Assembly (NCBI RefSeq): GCF_000286075.1
Contig: NZ_AJTZ01000005.1
Location: 1 to 64,000, forward strand
Source of the DNA: Streptococcus ratti FA-1 = DSM 20564
GTDB taxonomy: Bacteria; Bacillota; Bacilli; Lactobacillales; Streptococcaceae
Length of the DNA: 64,000 nt
Reading direction: 5' to 3'
The notes below the pieces were generated by a model, which was given only the letters and a program-made list of their open reading frames with translations, made no database searches and was not told the DNA's origin. The position numbers and the translations under genes were made by a program. Shown in pieces: positions 19,477 through 28,464 of this stretch; position 1 is the stretch's first letter; each line of letters opens with the position of its first letter.

Positions 19477-21432
19477 TTGACTGATGGTATCTTTAATGAC
19501 AAAGAGAAGAAAAAAGCTCAACAGACGAAAAGTTTTAAAGAACAAATTTTAGCAGATATGAAAGAAGCCAGCCGCCTGCGCAGAGAAGGCAAGGCTGAGC
19601 AGTCAGACATGGGAAGATCTGAAAATCATTCTGCTGCTAATAATCAGCTGCCTGAAGAATCATCCAGTCAGGCAGCAAAAAAAGAGGAAACAGCAGTTGT
19701 GATGCCGGTCCCTGAGGGAAAGATTACAGATCAGGTGGTTGATGATGTTTTAGCCAACCTAGATGAGGTCTTCTCGCCAGATTCGAGCGGCCCGTCAGAT
19801 AAAAAAGAGACTGTTCAGCCAGCATCTCAATCAGCTGAGGCGCCGGCAAAGGTATCTCAAACTTCCAAATCCATCCCGAAAGAAACAGATACAGCTCAAT
19901 CGAATCCAGATCCTGCTGAAGCCGATTCAGAAGTACCTGTTGCCAATGATCCTTCTAATAATTTAGAAGTAAAAGTTAAAACAACAGGAACTTGGTTTGA
20001 TGACGGCGAAGCGGAAAACTGGCAGCTGCCTGCTGATTTTATAGGAAAACATCAAAGCAGTATTGAGGAAGAAACAAAAGAGCTGTTTGTATCCGATTTG
20101 ACATCTAAGACCCAAGCTAAGCCTCAGCCTAAAGAGGAAACCGAGGCAGAAAAAGCAGAGGAAACTCCTAAATTTGAAGAAGCTAAGGAGGCACCAAAAA
20201 TTACGAAAAAACCTAACCAATCTAAAGATAAAAAGGCTCCTCAGGACACAGCTGTCAGCCTGAATAAGAGTAGACAGCAGCAACGTAAGAAAACTAACAG
20301 ACTGGCTAGAAAAATCTCAACTGTTTTAATTACCTTCATCCTCGTATTACTGATAGGCACAGGTGTTTTTGGCTACTATTATGTTTCTAGTGCTCTCAAG
20401 CCTGTGGATGCTAAATCTTCCAAGTACATTCAGGTAGAGATTCCGAGTGGTTCTGGCAATCGGATGATAGGTAAGATTCTTGAAAAAGCTGGACTTATCA
20501 AAAATGCAGCTGTTTTCAATTATTATACTAAATTCCGCAATTACGGCAATTTGCAGAGCGGTTATTATAATTTGCAAAAGAGTATGTCGCTGGATGAAAT
20601 CGCTAAAGCCCTTCAAAAGGGAGGTACAACAACACCTCAGGCTCCTGTTCTGGGCAAGGTCTTGATTCCTGAGGGCTATACTATCAAGCAGATTGCCAAG
20701 GCCATTACAAGCAATGCCAACACTAAGAAAAAAACAGATAAAACACCTTTTACATCCAAAGAGTTTTTAAAAACAGTTCAGGACAAGGCTTTTATCAGCA
20801 AAATGGTAAAGAAATATCCTAAACTCTTAGGCAGTCTGCCGGATGCTTCTAAGGTAACTTATCAGTTGGAAGGCTATCTGTTCCCGGCTACTTATACTTA
20901 CGAGAAAAAGACCAGTGTCGAAGATCTGATTGACAGTATGCTGGCTGCTATGGATGCCAACTTGCAAAATTATTATGATAGTATTGAGTCACAAGGTAAG
21001 TCTGTCAATGACATTTTGACGGTGGCTTCCCTTGTTGAAAAAGAAGGCTCAACAGATGATGACCGCAAGAAAATTGCGGGTGTTTTCTACAACCGTATAG
21101 ATCAGGACATGCCTCTTCAGTCTAACATTGCTATTCTTTATGCAATGGGGAAATTAGGTGAGAAAACAACCTTGAAAGAGGATGCCAATATCAATACCAA
21201 AATCAAGTCTCCTTATAATGTTTATACTAATAAGGGTTTGATGCCCGGTGCAGTAGATAACCCTGGCCTGTCTGCTATCAAAGCAGCGGTCGAGCCGGAA
21301 TCTACCGATGATCTGTACTTTGTGGCAGATGTCACAACGGGTAAAGTATATTATGCTAAAACTTACAAAGAACATTCTGCTAATGTTGAGAAATATGTCA
21401 ACAAGAAGATAGAAGACTCAAGCAGTGAGTAA
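19477..21432 (+). CDS. mltG: Endolytic transglycosylase MltG
   Basis: Membrane-bound lytic transglycosylase that cuts nascent peptidoglycan glycan strands. In 651 residues there is a long charged cytoplasmic region rich in E/K/P (about 1-275), one membrane span (about 279-301, STVLITFILVLLIGTGVFGY) and an extracellular YceG domain. The catalytic motif is ASLVEKEGSTDDDRKK, with the glutamate near residue 520. The start is TTG at 19477 behind AGGAGGT. The long cytoplasmic region is typical of streptococcal MltG and much longer than in E. coli. Confidence 0.9.
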   Translation: MTDGIFNDKEKKKAQQTKSFKEQILADMKEASRLRREGKAEQSDMGRSENHSAANNQLPEESSSQAAKKEETAVVMPVPEGKITDQVVDDVLANLDEVFSPDSSGPSDKKETVQPASQSAEAPAKVSQTSKSIPKETDTAQSNPDPAEADSEVPVANDPSNNLEVKVKTTGTWFDDGEAENWQLPADFIGKHQSSIEEETKELFVSDLTSKTQAKPQPKEETEAEKAEETPKFEEAKEAPKITKKPNQSKDKKAPQDTAVSLNKSRQQQRKKTNRLARKISTVLITFILVLLIGTGVFGYYYVSSALKPVDAKSSKYIQVEIPSGSGNRMIGKILEKAGLIKNAAVFNYYTKFRNYGNLQSGYYNLQKSMSLDEIAKALQKGGTTTPQAPVLGKVLIPEGYTIKQIAKAITSNANTKKKTDKTPFTSKEFLKTVQDKAFISKMVKKYPKLLGSLPDASKVTYQLEGYLFPATYTYEKKTSVEDLIDSMLAAMDANLQNYYDSIESQGKSVNDILTVASLVEKEGSTDDDRKKIAGVFYNRIDQDMPLQSNIAILYAMGKLGEKTTLKEDANINTKIKSPYNVYTNKGLMPGAVDNPGLSAIKAAVEPESTDDLYFVADVTTGKVYYAKTYKEHSANVEKYVNKKIEDSSSE

Positions 21433-21498
21433 TTAGAGAGCTGAGTGGTTTACACGACAGCTTAAAAATATTAACAGTCTTACCTTAAAGACAGCAGC

Positions 21499-21617
21499 AG
21501 CTGACTTTTAGATTTATTTTTTCCAAATCGTCTTAGGGCTTTTGGAGACTGTCAGCTTTGCAGGGGTGGACGGCAAGTTTCGCAGCTTGAGCGTTTGCAG
21601 AAGCTTGCCCCACTCCC
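21499..21617. repeat. Two inverted repeats in the mltG-greA gap
   Basis: AGCTGAC (21499-21505) pairs with GTCAGCT (21551-21557). Just downstream GGGGTGGACGGCAAG (from 21563) can pair imperfectly with CTTGCCCCACTCCC (ending 21617). Neither is followed by a T-run. The sequence could be a leader RNA or a small intergenic repeat; I could not match it to a named family. Confidence 0.4.
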
Positions 21618-21663
21618 TTTTCATGTCTAAAATTATTTATTTTATAGAAAAGAGAGATTAACT

Positions 21664-22146
21664 ATGTCAGAAAAAACTTATCCAATGACGCTTGCTGAAA
21701 AGGAAAAACTTGAACAGGAACTTGAAGATTTAAAATTAGTTCGCCGTCCAGAGGTTATTGAGCGTATTAAGATTGCCCGTTCTTACGGCGATTTATCAGA
21801 AAACAGTGAGTATGAAGCTGCCAAAGATGAACAGGCCTTTGTTGAAGGGCAGATTTCAAGCATTGAAACAAAAATCCGTTATGCTGAGATTGTTGACAGC
21901 GACGCTGTTGCTAAAAATGAGGTAGCCATTGGTAAAACAGTTGTTGTTCGCGAAGTCGGTACCACAGATGAAGATACTTATTCTATCGTCGGAGCTGCCG
22001 GAGCCGATGTCTTTGCGGGGAAAATCTCTAATGAAAGTCCTATTGCGCAGGCCTTGATTGGCAAGAAAACTGGCGATAAGGTTACTATTGAGTCTCCCGC
22101 AGGCAGCTATGAAGTTGAAATTATCAAAGTTAGAAAATCAAAATAA
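21664..22146 (+). CDS. greA: Transcription elongation factor GreA
   Basis: Rescues backtracked RNA polymerase by stimulating transcript cleavage. In 160 residues the N-terminal coiled coil is about 1-75 ([17 protein letters not shown]), with the tip motif [18 protein letters not shown], followed by the FKBP-like C-terminal domain. The start follows AAAGAGAGATTAACT. It ends at a strong hairpin. Confidence 0.95.
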   Translation: MSEKTYPMTLAEKEKLEQELEDLKLVRRPEVIERIKIARSYGDLSENSEYEAAKDEQAFVEGQISSIETKIRYAEIVDSDAVAKNEVAIGKTVVVREVGTTDEDTYSIVGAAGADVFAGKISNESPIAQALIGKKTGDKVTIESPAGSYEVEIIKVRKSK

Positions 22147-22157
22147 AGGGACAATTT

Positions 22158-22193
22158 AAAACCAGTCTGAATAAGCAAGTTCAGACTGGTTTT
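22158..22193 (+). terminator. Terminator of greA
   Basis: Perfect 14-bp stem AAAACCAGTCTGAA/TTCAGACTGGTTTT with loop TAAGCAAG. Confidence 0.85.
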
Positions 22194-22304
22194 ACTATAG
22201 TTTGCTAAGCAGCTATTCTAGCAGTAAATACTTGGCAGAAGAGGCTTAAAATCCTACCAAGATTATTCTTTGTCAATGGTATATCTAATCCCTATAGATA
22301 AGTT

Positions 22305-22407
22305 ATACTCTTCGAAAAATAAACTCAGACCTTGTCGCCTTGATTTGATGAAGACAGTTCGACCTGCATCTGCGTTGCCTAGTCTGATTGTGATTTTCAT
22401 TGAGTAT
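22305..22407. repeat. RUP-like miniature repeat (about 103 bp)
   Basis: Begins ATACTCTTCGAAAAA and ends TGATTTTCATTGAGTAT, so the ends are imperfect inverted repeats (ATACTC.../...GAGTAT) flanked by TA/T. Ends and length resemble the pneumococcal RUP element (about 107 bp, thought to be moved by IS630-type transposase). It lies between the convergent greA and yidC terminators. The name is from memory and not checked. Confidence 0.55.
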
Positions 22408-22411
22408 TAGC

Positions 22412-22445
22412 AATAAAAAATGCTTAATAATAAGCATTTTTTATT
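22412..22445 (-). terminator. Terminator of yidC
   Basis: Perfect 15-bp stem AATAAAAAATGCTTA/TAAGCATTTTTTATT with loop ATAA. It is AT-symmetric, so it may work in both directions. Confidence 0.8.
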
Positions 22446-22475
22446 ATGTATCTTTTATGTTGTTCTGCCACAGTT

Positions 22476-23408
22476 TTATTTTCGGCTGCGCTGTTTACCA
22501 GCATTGCGTTTAGACTTATGCTTTTTAGGTGCCGTGATAGCTTGGCTGTTAGCTGGCTTTTTAGGCGTAACATCCTTGCGGGTATTGGATTTAAAGGCTT
22601 TAGGAGGATTTTTTTCAAATTCCTCATCAATTTGCTGGCGAAGTTTTGGCTTGATAATGTGATTGGTCAGCAGCTGCTGAATGAGTCCGAAGATACCGCT
22701 AATCAGCCAGTAGAGAGCACCTCCCGCAGGAGCGCCCATAGAGATAACAACCATCATCAGAGGCATTACCAGCATCATCCCTTTCATTTGCTGCTGCTGT
22801 GCTTCAGAAACGCTGCGCGTTGACAGCCATGACTGGACAAAATAAAGAATTCCGATGATAACTGTAATGAGTAAACTTGGCTCGCCGAGATTGATACCAA
22901 GAAAGCTATGGCTGGAGATTCCCTGGGTATAGCGAGTAGCATAGAAGAGCGCAGAGAAGAACGGCATTTGAATCAGAATAGGCAGACAGCCAAAACCGCC
23001 AAACATGCTGATGCCATAGTGCCGCTGCGCTTCCATCAGCTCAGTCTGTGCGGCCATCTTTTCTTCTTGAGTCTGGGCTTTCTTCATTCGCTCTTGAATA
23101 GGTTCAAAAACAGGTTTGAGATAGGCCATTTTTTCCGTTTGATAGGTCATCTTTTTGACTTGGCTCAGACCCAGCGGCAAGATGAGCAGACGGACAACGA
23201 TGGTCACAATGATAATTGCAAAACCAAAGCCGATGCCTAAATCATTGGCCAGATACTTGATAACATTACCCATAGGTTCAACTAAGAGGTTATAGACCCA
23301 GCCCTCACCGGTTGGCTTGCCATTTTTAGTCTGTACACAGCCTGATAGGAAAAAAAGCATTGACAGCGCTAGGCCTGAAAATAAAAGTCGTCTATAAGTT
23401 TTTTTCAC
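22476..23408 (-). CDS. yidC: YidC/OxaA-type membrane protein insertase (lipoprotein)
   Basis: Inserts proteins into the cytoplasmic membrane. It has 310 residues. The lipoprotein signal peptide ends at lipobox LSGC (Cys24). Membrane spans are visible near 60-80, 130-150 (MFGGFGCLPILIQMPFFSAL), 175-195 and 215-245, and the C-terminal tail is basic (KKHKSKRNAGKQRSRK). The basic tail is typical of the second streptococcal paralogue (YidC2/OxaA2). It is 90 bases downstream of acyP on the same strand. Confidence 0.92.
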   Translation of the reverse strand: MKKTYRRLLFSGLALSMLFFLSGCVQTKNGKPTGEGWVYNLLVEPMGNVIKYLANDLGIGFGFAIIIVTIVVRLLILPLGLSQVKKMTYQTEKMAYLKPVFEPIQERMKKAQTQEEKMAAQTELMEAQRHYGISMFGGFGCLPILIQMPFFSALFYATRYTQGISSHSFLGINLGEPSLLITVIIGILYFVQSWLSTRSVSEAQQQQMKGMMLVMPLMMVVISMGAPAGGALYWLISGIFGLIQQLLTNHIIKPKLRQQIDEEFEKNPPKAFKSNTRKDVTPKKPANSQAITAPKKHKSKRNAGKQRSRK

Positions 23409-23498
23409 AATAATCTTCCTTTGTTTTAATAATACCTATCTATTTTACTGTTTTTTCATAAAATTCTCAATAGTTCTTAAGTATGATTTTTAGACAAA

Positions 23499-23777
23499 TT
23501 AATTAGCCATTTTAAAATCGTGGTAATCAGCAAAATTAGCCATATTGACATCCACATAGGTTACTTTAGAAAAAGGGGAAGGACCTTTTCTGACTTCCTG
23601 AATAAATTTAGCCATCTTTTCGGGACTTTCAGACTGTGCTAAGATTTCAACCGTTCCATCATCATTGTTCCAGACACGGCCGTAAATATCGCCTATTTCC
23701 AGAGCAAGGCTGTAAGTTGAATAGCGAAAACCGACACCCTGAACACGGCCTGAAACGACTAACCTGACTTTTTGCAT
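23499..23777 (-). CDS. acyP: Acylphosphatase
   Basis: Small 92-residue enzyme hydrolysing acyl phosphates. The catalytic loop SGRVQGVGFRYST contains the arginine, and Asn in VWNNDDGTVEI is the second catalytic residue. GGAGGTAGAAGT precedes the start. It is divergent from the methyltransferase at 23810, with only 32 bases between start codons. Confidence 0.9.
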   Translation of the reverse strand: MQKVRLVVSGRVQGVGFRYSTYSLALEIGDIYGRVWNNDDGTVEILAQSESPEKMAKFIQEVRKGPSPFSKVTYVDVNMANFADYHDFKMAN

Positions 23778-23795
23778 ACTTCTACCTCCTTTTTT

Positions 23796-23803
23796 GTTAT
23801 AAT
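23796..23803 (+). promoter_or_regulatory. Extended -10 giving a probable leaderless transcript
   Basis: TGT followed by TATAAT (23798-23803). A start 7 bases downstream falls on the A of the ATG at 23810. No ribosome site lies between. Confidence 0.5.
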
Positions 23804-23809
23804 ATCCTT

Positions 23810-24550
23810 ATGACTATTATAACCTCAAAAGCCAATTCTTTGGTTAAAAAAACAAAAAAATTATTACAAAAAAAGTATCGCAAAGAGTCTTACCTGATTG
23901 AGGGTTGGCATCTTTTTGAAGAGGCCAGAGCACATGGAGCTGAAATTCTTAATGTTTTTGTTTTAAGGGACTATGCTTTTAAGGCGGATGGTTTAACTAA
24001 TGTTTTCATTGTTTCAGAAGAAATTTTAAAAGACCTGTCAGCTTCAAAGACACCTCAGGGAATTGTTGCTGAGATAGCTCTGCCAAAGCCAGAGCTGCCG
24101 CAAAATCTTCTTGGGAAATACCTGCTTTTAGAAGATGTTCAGGATCCCGGGAATGTAGGAACCATGATTCGAACAGCTGATGCCGCTGGTTTTGATGCTG
24201 TTTTTATTTCCCAAAAGACGGCTGATATTTATAATCTAAAGACACTTCGTTCCATGCAGGGAAGCCATTTTCATCTTCCTGTGTACAGGGTTAAGCTGCC
24301 GGAGCTGACGGCACTTTTGAAAGAAGCTGGCACTCTAACCATCGCTACAACTTTATCGGAAAAATCTCTTGATTACCGAACTTTAGATAAAATCGAAAAC
24401 TTTGCGCTGATTATGGGAAATGAGGGACAGGGAATTTCTCACGAAATGGCTGAGCAGGCAGATATTTTAACGCATATTAACATGCCCGGTCAGGCAGAAA
24501 GTCTCAATGTTGCCATCGCTGCTGCTGTAATTATTTTTAGCTTAATTTAA
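23810..24550 (+). CDS. TrmH/SpoU-family RNA 2'-O-methyltransferase
   Basis: 246 residues. An N-terminal RNA-binding segment (MTIITSKANSLVKKTKKLLQ) precedes a C-terminal SPOUT knot with VQDPGNVGTMIRTADAAGFD, ALIMGNEGQGIS and INMPGQAESLNVAIAAAV, the three SpoU motifs. It probably methylates 23S rRNA or tRNA; the target cannot be assigned. There is no Shine-Dalgarno sequence: the -10 box ends 6 bases before the ATG, so the mRNA is probably leaderless. Confidence 0.88.
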   Translation: MTIITSKANSLVKKTKKLLQKKYRKESYLIEGWHLFEEARAHGAEILNVFVLRDYAFKADGLTNVFIVSEEILKDLSASKTPQGIVAEIALPKPELPQNLLGKYLLLEDVQDPGNVGTMIRTADAAGFDAVFISQKTADIYNLKTLRSMQGSHFHLPVYRVKLPELTALLKEAGTLTIATTLSEKSLDYRTLDKIENFALIMGNEGQGISHEMAEQADILTHINMPGQAESLNVAIAAAVIIFSLI

Positions 24551-24585
24551 GCTGGTATGATATAATAGATAAAGAGGTGACAGTC

Positions 24586-25089
24586 ATGAAGAAATACGAA
24601 CAGGACGAGGAATTCATGAAGCTGGTCGGACATCTAATTGATCATCCGCGCTTTAAAAAGCTGGATGGGATTGTTCAGCATCAGCATTCGACACGTTCCG
24701 AGCATTCCATTAATGTCAGTTATACCAGTTATAAGATTGCCAAAAAGTTTGGCTGGGATGCGAGAAGTACGGCCCGCGGGGGGCTTTTGCATGATTTGTT
24801 TTATTATGATTGGCGTGACACCAAATTTAACAAGGGACATGCCTGGGTACACCCTAGAATCGCTGTCAAGAATGCCCGCAAAGTGACCAAATTAAATAAA
24901 AGAGAAGAAGATATAATCGTAAAGCATATGTGGGGAGCTACGATTGCTCCGCCTCGCTATAAAGAAGGTTATATCGTGACTATGGTTGATAAATACTGGG
25001 CTATTAAGGAAGCGATAACGCCTCTACGCAATAAATGGCATAAACGCCGGATTCTGCGCCGCAAGTTTTTGGGCAGTCACAATCATTAA
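24586..25089 (+). CDS. HD-domain phosphohydrolase-like protein
   Basis: 167 residues with HD-superfamily metal ligands: H in [12 protein letters not shown] in [11 protein letters not shown] and H in VKHMWGA. The family hydrolyses phosphate esters; the substrate is unknown. ATG 24586 is placed 8 bases after GAGGTG; the GTG at 24577 lies inside that site and is less likely. A TATAAT at 24561-24566 suggests its own promoter. It is 20 bases before the next gene. Confidence 0.8.
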   Translation: MKKYEQDEEFMKLVGHLIDHPRFKKLDGIVQHQHSTRSEHSINVSYTSYKIAKKFGWDARSTARGGLLHDLFYYDWRDTKFNKGHAWVHPRIAVKNARKVTKLNKREEDIIVKHMWGATIAPPRYKEGYIVTMVDKYWAIKEAITPLRNKWHKRRILRRKFLGSHNH

Positions 25090-25109
25090 AAAATTTTAGG
25101 AGAAAGCAA

Positions 25110-25799
25110 ATGGAGAATAACACAATTTATACACAAAGCGATAGTAAACTCAGCAGTTTCTTCGCAAAAATTTACAGCTTGGTCGGAATGGGAATTGGTT
25201 TATCGGCCTTGGTTTCATATCTGATGCTTTATGTTTTTCGGGATAATATGATAGCTATCATGACAAATGCTGTCTGGATCTATTATCTGGCTATTTTTGG
25301 AGAGCTTGCTCTTGTCTTGATTGCAAGCAATGCTGCCCGCAAGAACAGTCCCGCAGCTCTGCCGCTGTTTCTCACTTATTCGGCTTTGAATGGCTTTACA
25401 CTTAGCTTTATCATTGCTCTTTATGCGCAGACAACGGTTCTGCAGGCCTTTGTCTCATCCGCAGCAGTTTTCTTTGCTATGTCACTTATCGGTGTTACCG
25501 TGAAAAAAGACTTATCAGGCATGGCTAAGGCTTTGATAGCCGCTCTAATCGGCATCATTATTGCCAGTGTGATCAATATCTTCATTGGCAGCGGAGCTAT
25601 GAGCTATATTATCAGTATTCTTTCAGTATTGATTTTCTCAGGGCTCATTGCTTATGATAATCAGCTGATAAAACGTGTTTATGAACATACCGGCGGCAAT
25701 GTCGGTGACGGCTGGGCAGTATCAATGGCACTTAACCTTTATCTGGACTTTATCAATCTATTCCTCAATTTACTGCGTATCTTTGGCAGAAATGATTAA
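25110..25799 (+). CDS. Bax inhibitor-1/YccA-family membrane protein
   Basis: 229 residues with about seven hydrophobic spans, for example [46 protein letters not shown] and [20 protein letters not shown]. Bacterial members of this family are proposed pH-sensitive calcium leak channels. The conserved late motif [14 protein letters not shown] is present. It follows the HD gene and is closed by a terminator. Confidence 0.87.
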   Translation: MENNTIYTQSDSKLSSFFAKIYSLVGMGIGLSALVSYLMLYVFRDNMIAIMTNAVWIYYLAIFGELALVLIASNAARKNSPAALPLFLTYSALNGFTLSFIIALYAQTTVLQAFVSSAAVFFAMSLIGVTVKKDLSGMAKALIAALIGIIIASVINIFIGSGAMSYIISILSVLIFSGLIAYDNQLIKRVYEHTGGNVGDGWAVSMALNLYLDFINLFLNLLRIFGRND

Positions 25800-25810
25800 A
25801 ATAGCAAGGA

Positions 25811-25857
25811 GAGAGTAGTAGAAACAGTCATCATGGCTGTTTCTACCGCTCTTTTTT
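25811..25857 (+). terminator. Terminator after the Bax-inhibitor-like gene
   Basis: Stem GTAGAAACAG/CTGTTTCTAC, extended by flanking GAG/CTC pairs, then CTTTTTT. Confidence 0.9.
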
Positions 25858-25998
25858 AATCTTATCCAACTGTATTTATGCCGAGATTTGCTATTTTAAT
25901 AACTTTTAATTTAGCAAATGAGAAGTGAACTGGGGAAGGGAGTTTTGCCTAGTTCTTTTTTGTGGTATAATGGTAAAAATATTAATTTGGGAGATGCT

Positions 25999-27249
25999 AT
26001 GAAAACACCCTTTATTTCAAAAGAACAGTTAGACAAGATAACAGTACAGTTTCCGACTCCTTTCCACCTTTACGATGAAAAAGGCATTCGTGAAACAGCC
26101 CGTGCTGTTAATAAAGCCTTTGCGTGGAATCAGGGGTTTAAGGAATTTTTTGCTGTTAAGGCGACCCCAAATCCAACCATCCTTAAAATTTTACAGGAAG
26201 AGGGCTGTGGTGTTGACTGTGCAACTGATGTGGAATTGCTCCTGAGTCACAAAGTCGGTTTTGACAGCAGTTCGATTAGTTTCACTTCCAACGATACGCG
26301 TCCGTCTGAATTTGTCTATGCGCGTGAGATTGGGGCAACCATCAATCTTGATGCTTATGAGCATATTGCTTTTTTGGAAGAAGTAGCTGGGCTTCCGGAA
26401 ACGGTTTCGCTTCGCTATAATCCTGGCGGTGTCTTTACGCTGGGTACGGCCATCATGGACAATCCAGAAGAATCTAAGTTTGGAATGACCAAAGAGCAGC
26501 TTTTCCAAGGTTATAAAGACTTGAAAGCTAAAGGTGTTAGGTCTTTTGGTTTGCATGCTTTCTTGGCATCCAATACAGTGACTAACGACTACTATCCGAC
26601 TTTGGCCGCACAGCTCTTTAACCTTGCCGTTGAAATCAAGCAAGAACTTGGTATCAGCCTCGATTTTATCAACCTTTCAGGCGGTGTTGGCGTGGATTAT
26701 ACGCCAGCGGACCAGCAAAACGACATTGCACTTATCGGTAAAGGCGTTCATCGTGTCTTTGACGAGATTTTGGTACCAAATGGCTTGGGTCACATCAGCA
26801 TTTATACGGAACTTGGACGCTTTATGTTGGCTTCTCATGGGCATCTTGTCACGAAGGTTCTCCATTTAAAGGATACTTACCGCCGCTATGTCGGTGTTGA
26901 TGCCAGTGCTGTTAATCTGTTTCGGCCAGCCATGTATGATGCTTATCATCATATCACCAATATCAGCAACCCTGATGGAAAACTGCAGATTGTAGATGTT
27001 GTTGGCAGTTTGTGTGAAAATAATGATAAGTTTGCAAAGCAGCGGGAACTTCCCGAAGCACGTGTTGGTGATACACTTATTATCCATGATACAGGAGCCC
27101 ACGGCTTTTCGATGGACTACAATTACAATGGCCGCCTGCGTTCAGCAGAAATTCTTTTCCAGGAAGATGGAACAGCTCAAATGATTCGCCGTGCAGAGAC
27201 GCCAGAGGATTATTTTGCAACACTGTATGGATTTAATTTTGATGAGTAA
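25999..27249 (+). CDS. lysA: Diaminopimelate decarboxylase
   Basis: PLP enzyme of the alanine-racemase fold that makes L-lysine from meso-diaminopimelate. It has 416 residues. The PLP lysine lies in EFFAVKATPNP, other signatures are FINLSGGVGVDY and YTELGRF, and the C-terminal DTGAHGFSMDYNYNGRLRSA contains the substrate-binding region. ATG 25999 follows GGGAGATGCT; the frame from 25918 starts before the probable promoter (TATAAT near 25965). With lysC it supplies lysine for the wall. Confidence 0.88.
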   Translation: MKTPFISKEQLDKITVQFPTPFHLYDEKGIRETARAVNKAFAWNQGFKEFFAVKATPNPTILKILQEEGCGVDCATDVELLLSHKVGFDSSSISFTSNDTRPSEFVYAREIGATINLDAYEHIAFLEEVAGLPETVSLRYNPGGVFTLGTAIMDNPEESKFGMTKEQLFQGYKDLKAKGVRSFGLHAFLASNTVTNDYYPTLAAQLFNLAVEIKQELGISLDFINLSGGVGVDYTPADQQNDIALIGKGVHRVFDEILVPNGLGHISIYTELGRFMLASHGHLVTKVLHLKDTYRRYVGVDASAVNLFRPAMYDAYHHITNISNPDGKLQIVDVVGSLCENNDKFAKQRELPEARVGDTLIIHDTGAHGFSMDYNYNGRLRSAEILFQEDGTAQMIRRAETPEDYFATLYGFNFDE

Positions 27250-27259
27250 AGTTTTGAAA

Positions 27260-27300
27260 GCCAGAGTGAAAAGCAGCCCTTTTCGCTCTGGCTCTTTTTA
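27260..27300 (+). terminator. Terminator of lysA
   Basis: Stem GCCAGAGTGAAAAG/CTTTTCGCTCTGGC with one wobble, followed by TCTTTTTA. Confidence 0.9.
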
Positions 27301-27311
27301 TGCTATTTTAT

Positions 27312-27340
27312 TTGTGAAAGGTTTTCAAATCTGATATAAT
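27312..27340 (+). promoter_or_regulatory. Promoter of yneF
   Basis: TTGTGA, a 17-bp spacer and TATAAT; start near 27347, then TTAGGAG before the ATG at 27370. Confidence 0.7.
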
Positions 27341-27369
27341 ATTCATGTAAAAAATTTAGGAGAACAAAA

Positions 27370-27618
27370 ATGAACACTTTTCTTTGGATTGTATTAGTTA
27401 TTATTGCCCTGCTGGCAGGACTTGTCGGAGGTACTTTTATTGCTCGCAGGCAAATGGAAAAATATTTAGAAGAAAATCCGCCGCTCAATGAAGATGTTAT
27501 TCGCAACATGATGAGCCAGATGGGACAAAAACCAAGCGAAGCTAAGGTGCAGCAGGTTGTCCGTCAAATGAATAAACAGCAAAAAGCTGCTAAAGCAAAG
27601 GCTAAAAAGAAGAAATAA
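27370..27618 (+). CDS. YneF-family small membrane protein (UPF0154)
   Basis: 82 residues: one N-terminal membrane span (about 3-26, [20 protein letters not shown]) followed by a cytoplasmic part with [20 protein letters not shown] and a lysine/alanine-rich tail. The family is conserved in Firmicutes; its function is unknown to me. It is monocistronic, with a clear promoter and terminator. Confidence 0.88.
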   Translation: MNTFLWIVLVIIALLAGLVGGTFIARRQMEKYLEENPPLNEDVIRNMMSQMGQKPSEAKVQQVVRQMNKQQKAAKAKAKKKK

Positions 27619-27625
27619 ATCTTTT

Positions 27626-27655
27626 ATAAGACTGGGTTTTCCTAGTCTTATTTTA
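27626..27655 (+). terminator. Terminator of yneF
   Basis: Stem ATAAGACTGGG/CCTAGTCTTAT with one mismatch and TTTT. The ribosome site of murI follows at once, so some readthrough is likely. Confidence 0.7.
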
Positions 27656-27669
27656 GAAAGAAGACAGCT

Positions 27670-28464
27670 ATGGATAACAGACCTATTGGTTTTTTAGATT
27701 CTGGCGTGGGAGGCTTGACTGTTGTGCGTGAGCTTATGCGCCAGCTCCCCCATGAAGAAGTCGTCTATATTGGGGACTCGGCGCGTGCTCCTTATGGACC
27801 GCGTCCGGCTGAGCAAATCAAGAAATATACCTGGGAATTGGTGAATTTCCTTTTGACTAAAAATGTCAAAATGATTGTTTTTGCCTGCAATACAGCGACA
27901 GCTGTCGCTTGGGAAGAGGTTAAAGAAGAACTTGATATTCCTGTTCTGGGCGTGATTTTGCCGGGTTCAAGCGCAGCGATTAAGTCCACCGCATCCGGCA
28001 GAATCGGTGTCATTGGAACACCTATGACTATCAAATCTAATATTTACGAAAAAAAGATATTAGATTTATCACCGCAGATGGCAGTGACTAGTCTGGCCTG
28101 TCCCAATTTTGTTCCTATTGTTGAGTCTAATGAGATTCATTCCAGTGTAGCCAAAAAAATTGTTTATGAAAATCTGGCTCCCTTAGCTGGTAAAATTGAT
28201 ACGCTGGTGCTGGGTTGTACACACTACCCTCTTTTAAAGCCTATTATTCAAAATGTTATGGGTCCCGGTGTCAAGCTGATTGACAGCGGAGCAGAGTGTG
28301 TGCGCGATATTTCTGTGCTGCTGAATTATTTTGAAATTAACCGCAGCCGCGGCTTAGAAAATCAGGAACATCGTTTTTATACAACCGCCAGTACCACCAG
28401 CTTTAAAGAAATTGCTGATGATTGGCTGCCTTTGACTATTGAAGTGGAGCATGTTACTTTATGA
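27670..28464 (+). CDS. murI: Glutamate racemase
   Basis: Makes D-glutamate for the peptidoglycan stem. It has 264 residues, with [14 protein letters not shown] at the N-terminus and the two catalytic cysteines in VFACNTATA and LGCTHYPLL. It opens an operon whose genes overlap by 1 to 19 bases from here to yidD at 33384, starting with a 4-base overlap to rdgB. Confidence 0.95.
   Translation: MDNRPIGFLDSGVGGLTVVRELMRQLPHEEVVYIGDSARAPYGPRPAEQIKKYTWELVNFLLTKNVKMIVFACNTATAVAWEEVKEELDIPVLGVILPGSSAAIKSTASGRIGVIGTPMTIKSNIYEKKILDLSPQMAVTSLACPNFVPIVESNEIHSSVAKKIVYENLAPLAGKIDTLVLGCTHYPLLKPIIQNVMGPGVKLIDSGAECVRDISVLLNYFEINRSRGLENQEHRFYTTASTTSFKEIADDWLPLTIEVEHVTL

Noticed and set aside
22420-22823. Short plus-strand frames opposite yidC
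   Set aside because: They are antisense to the conserved membrane protein and begin in its terminator.
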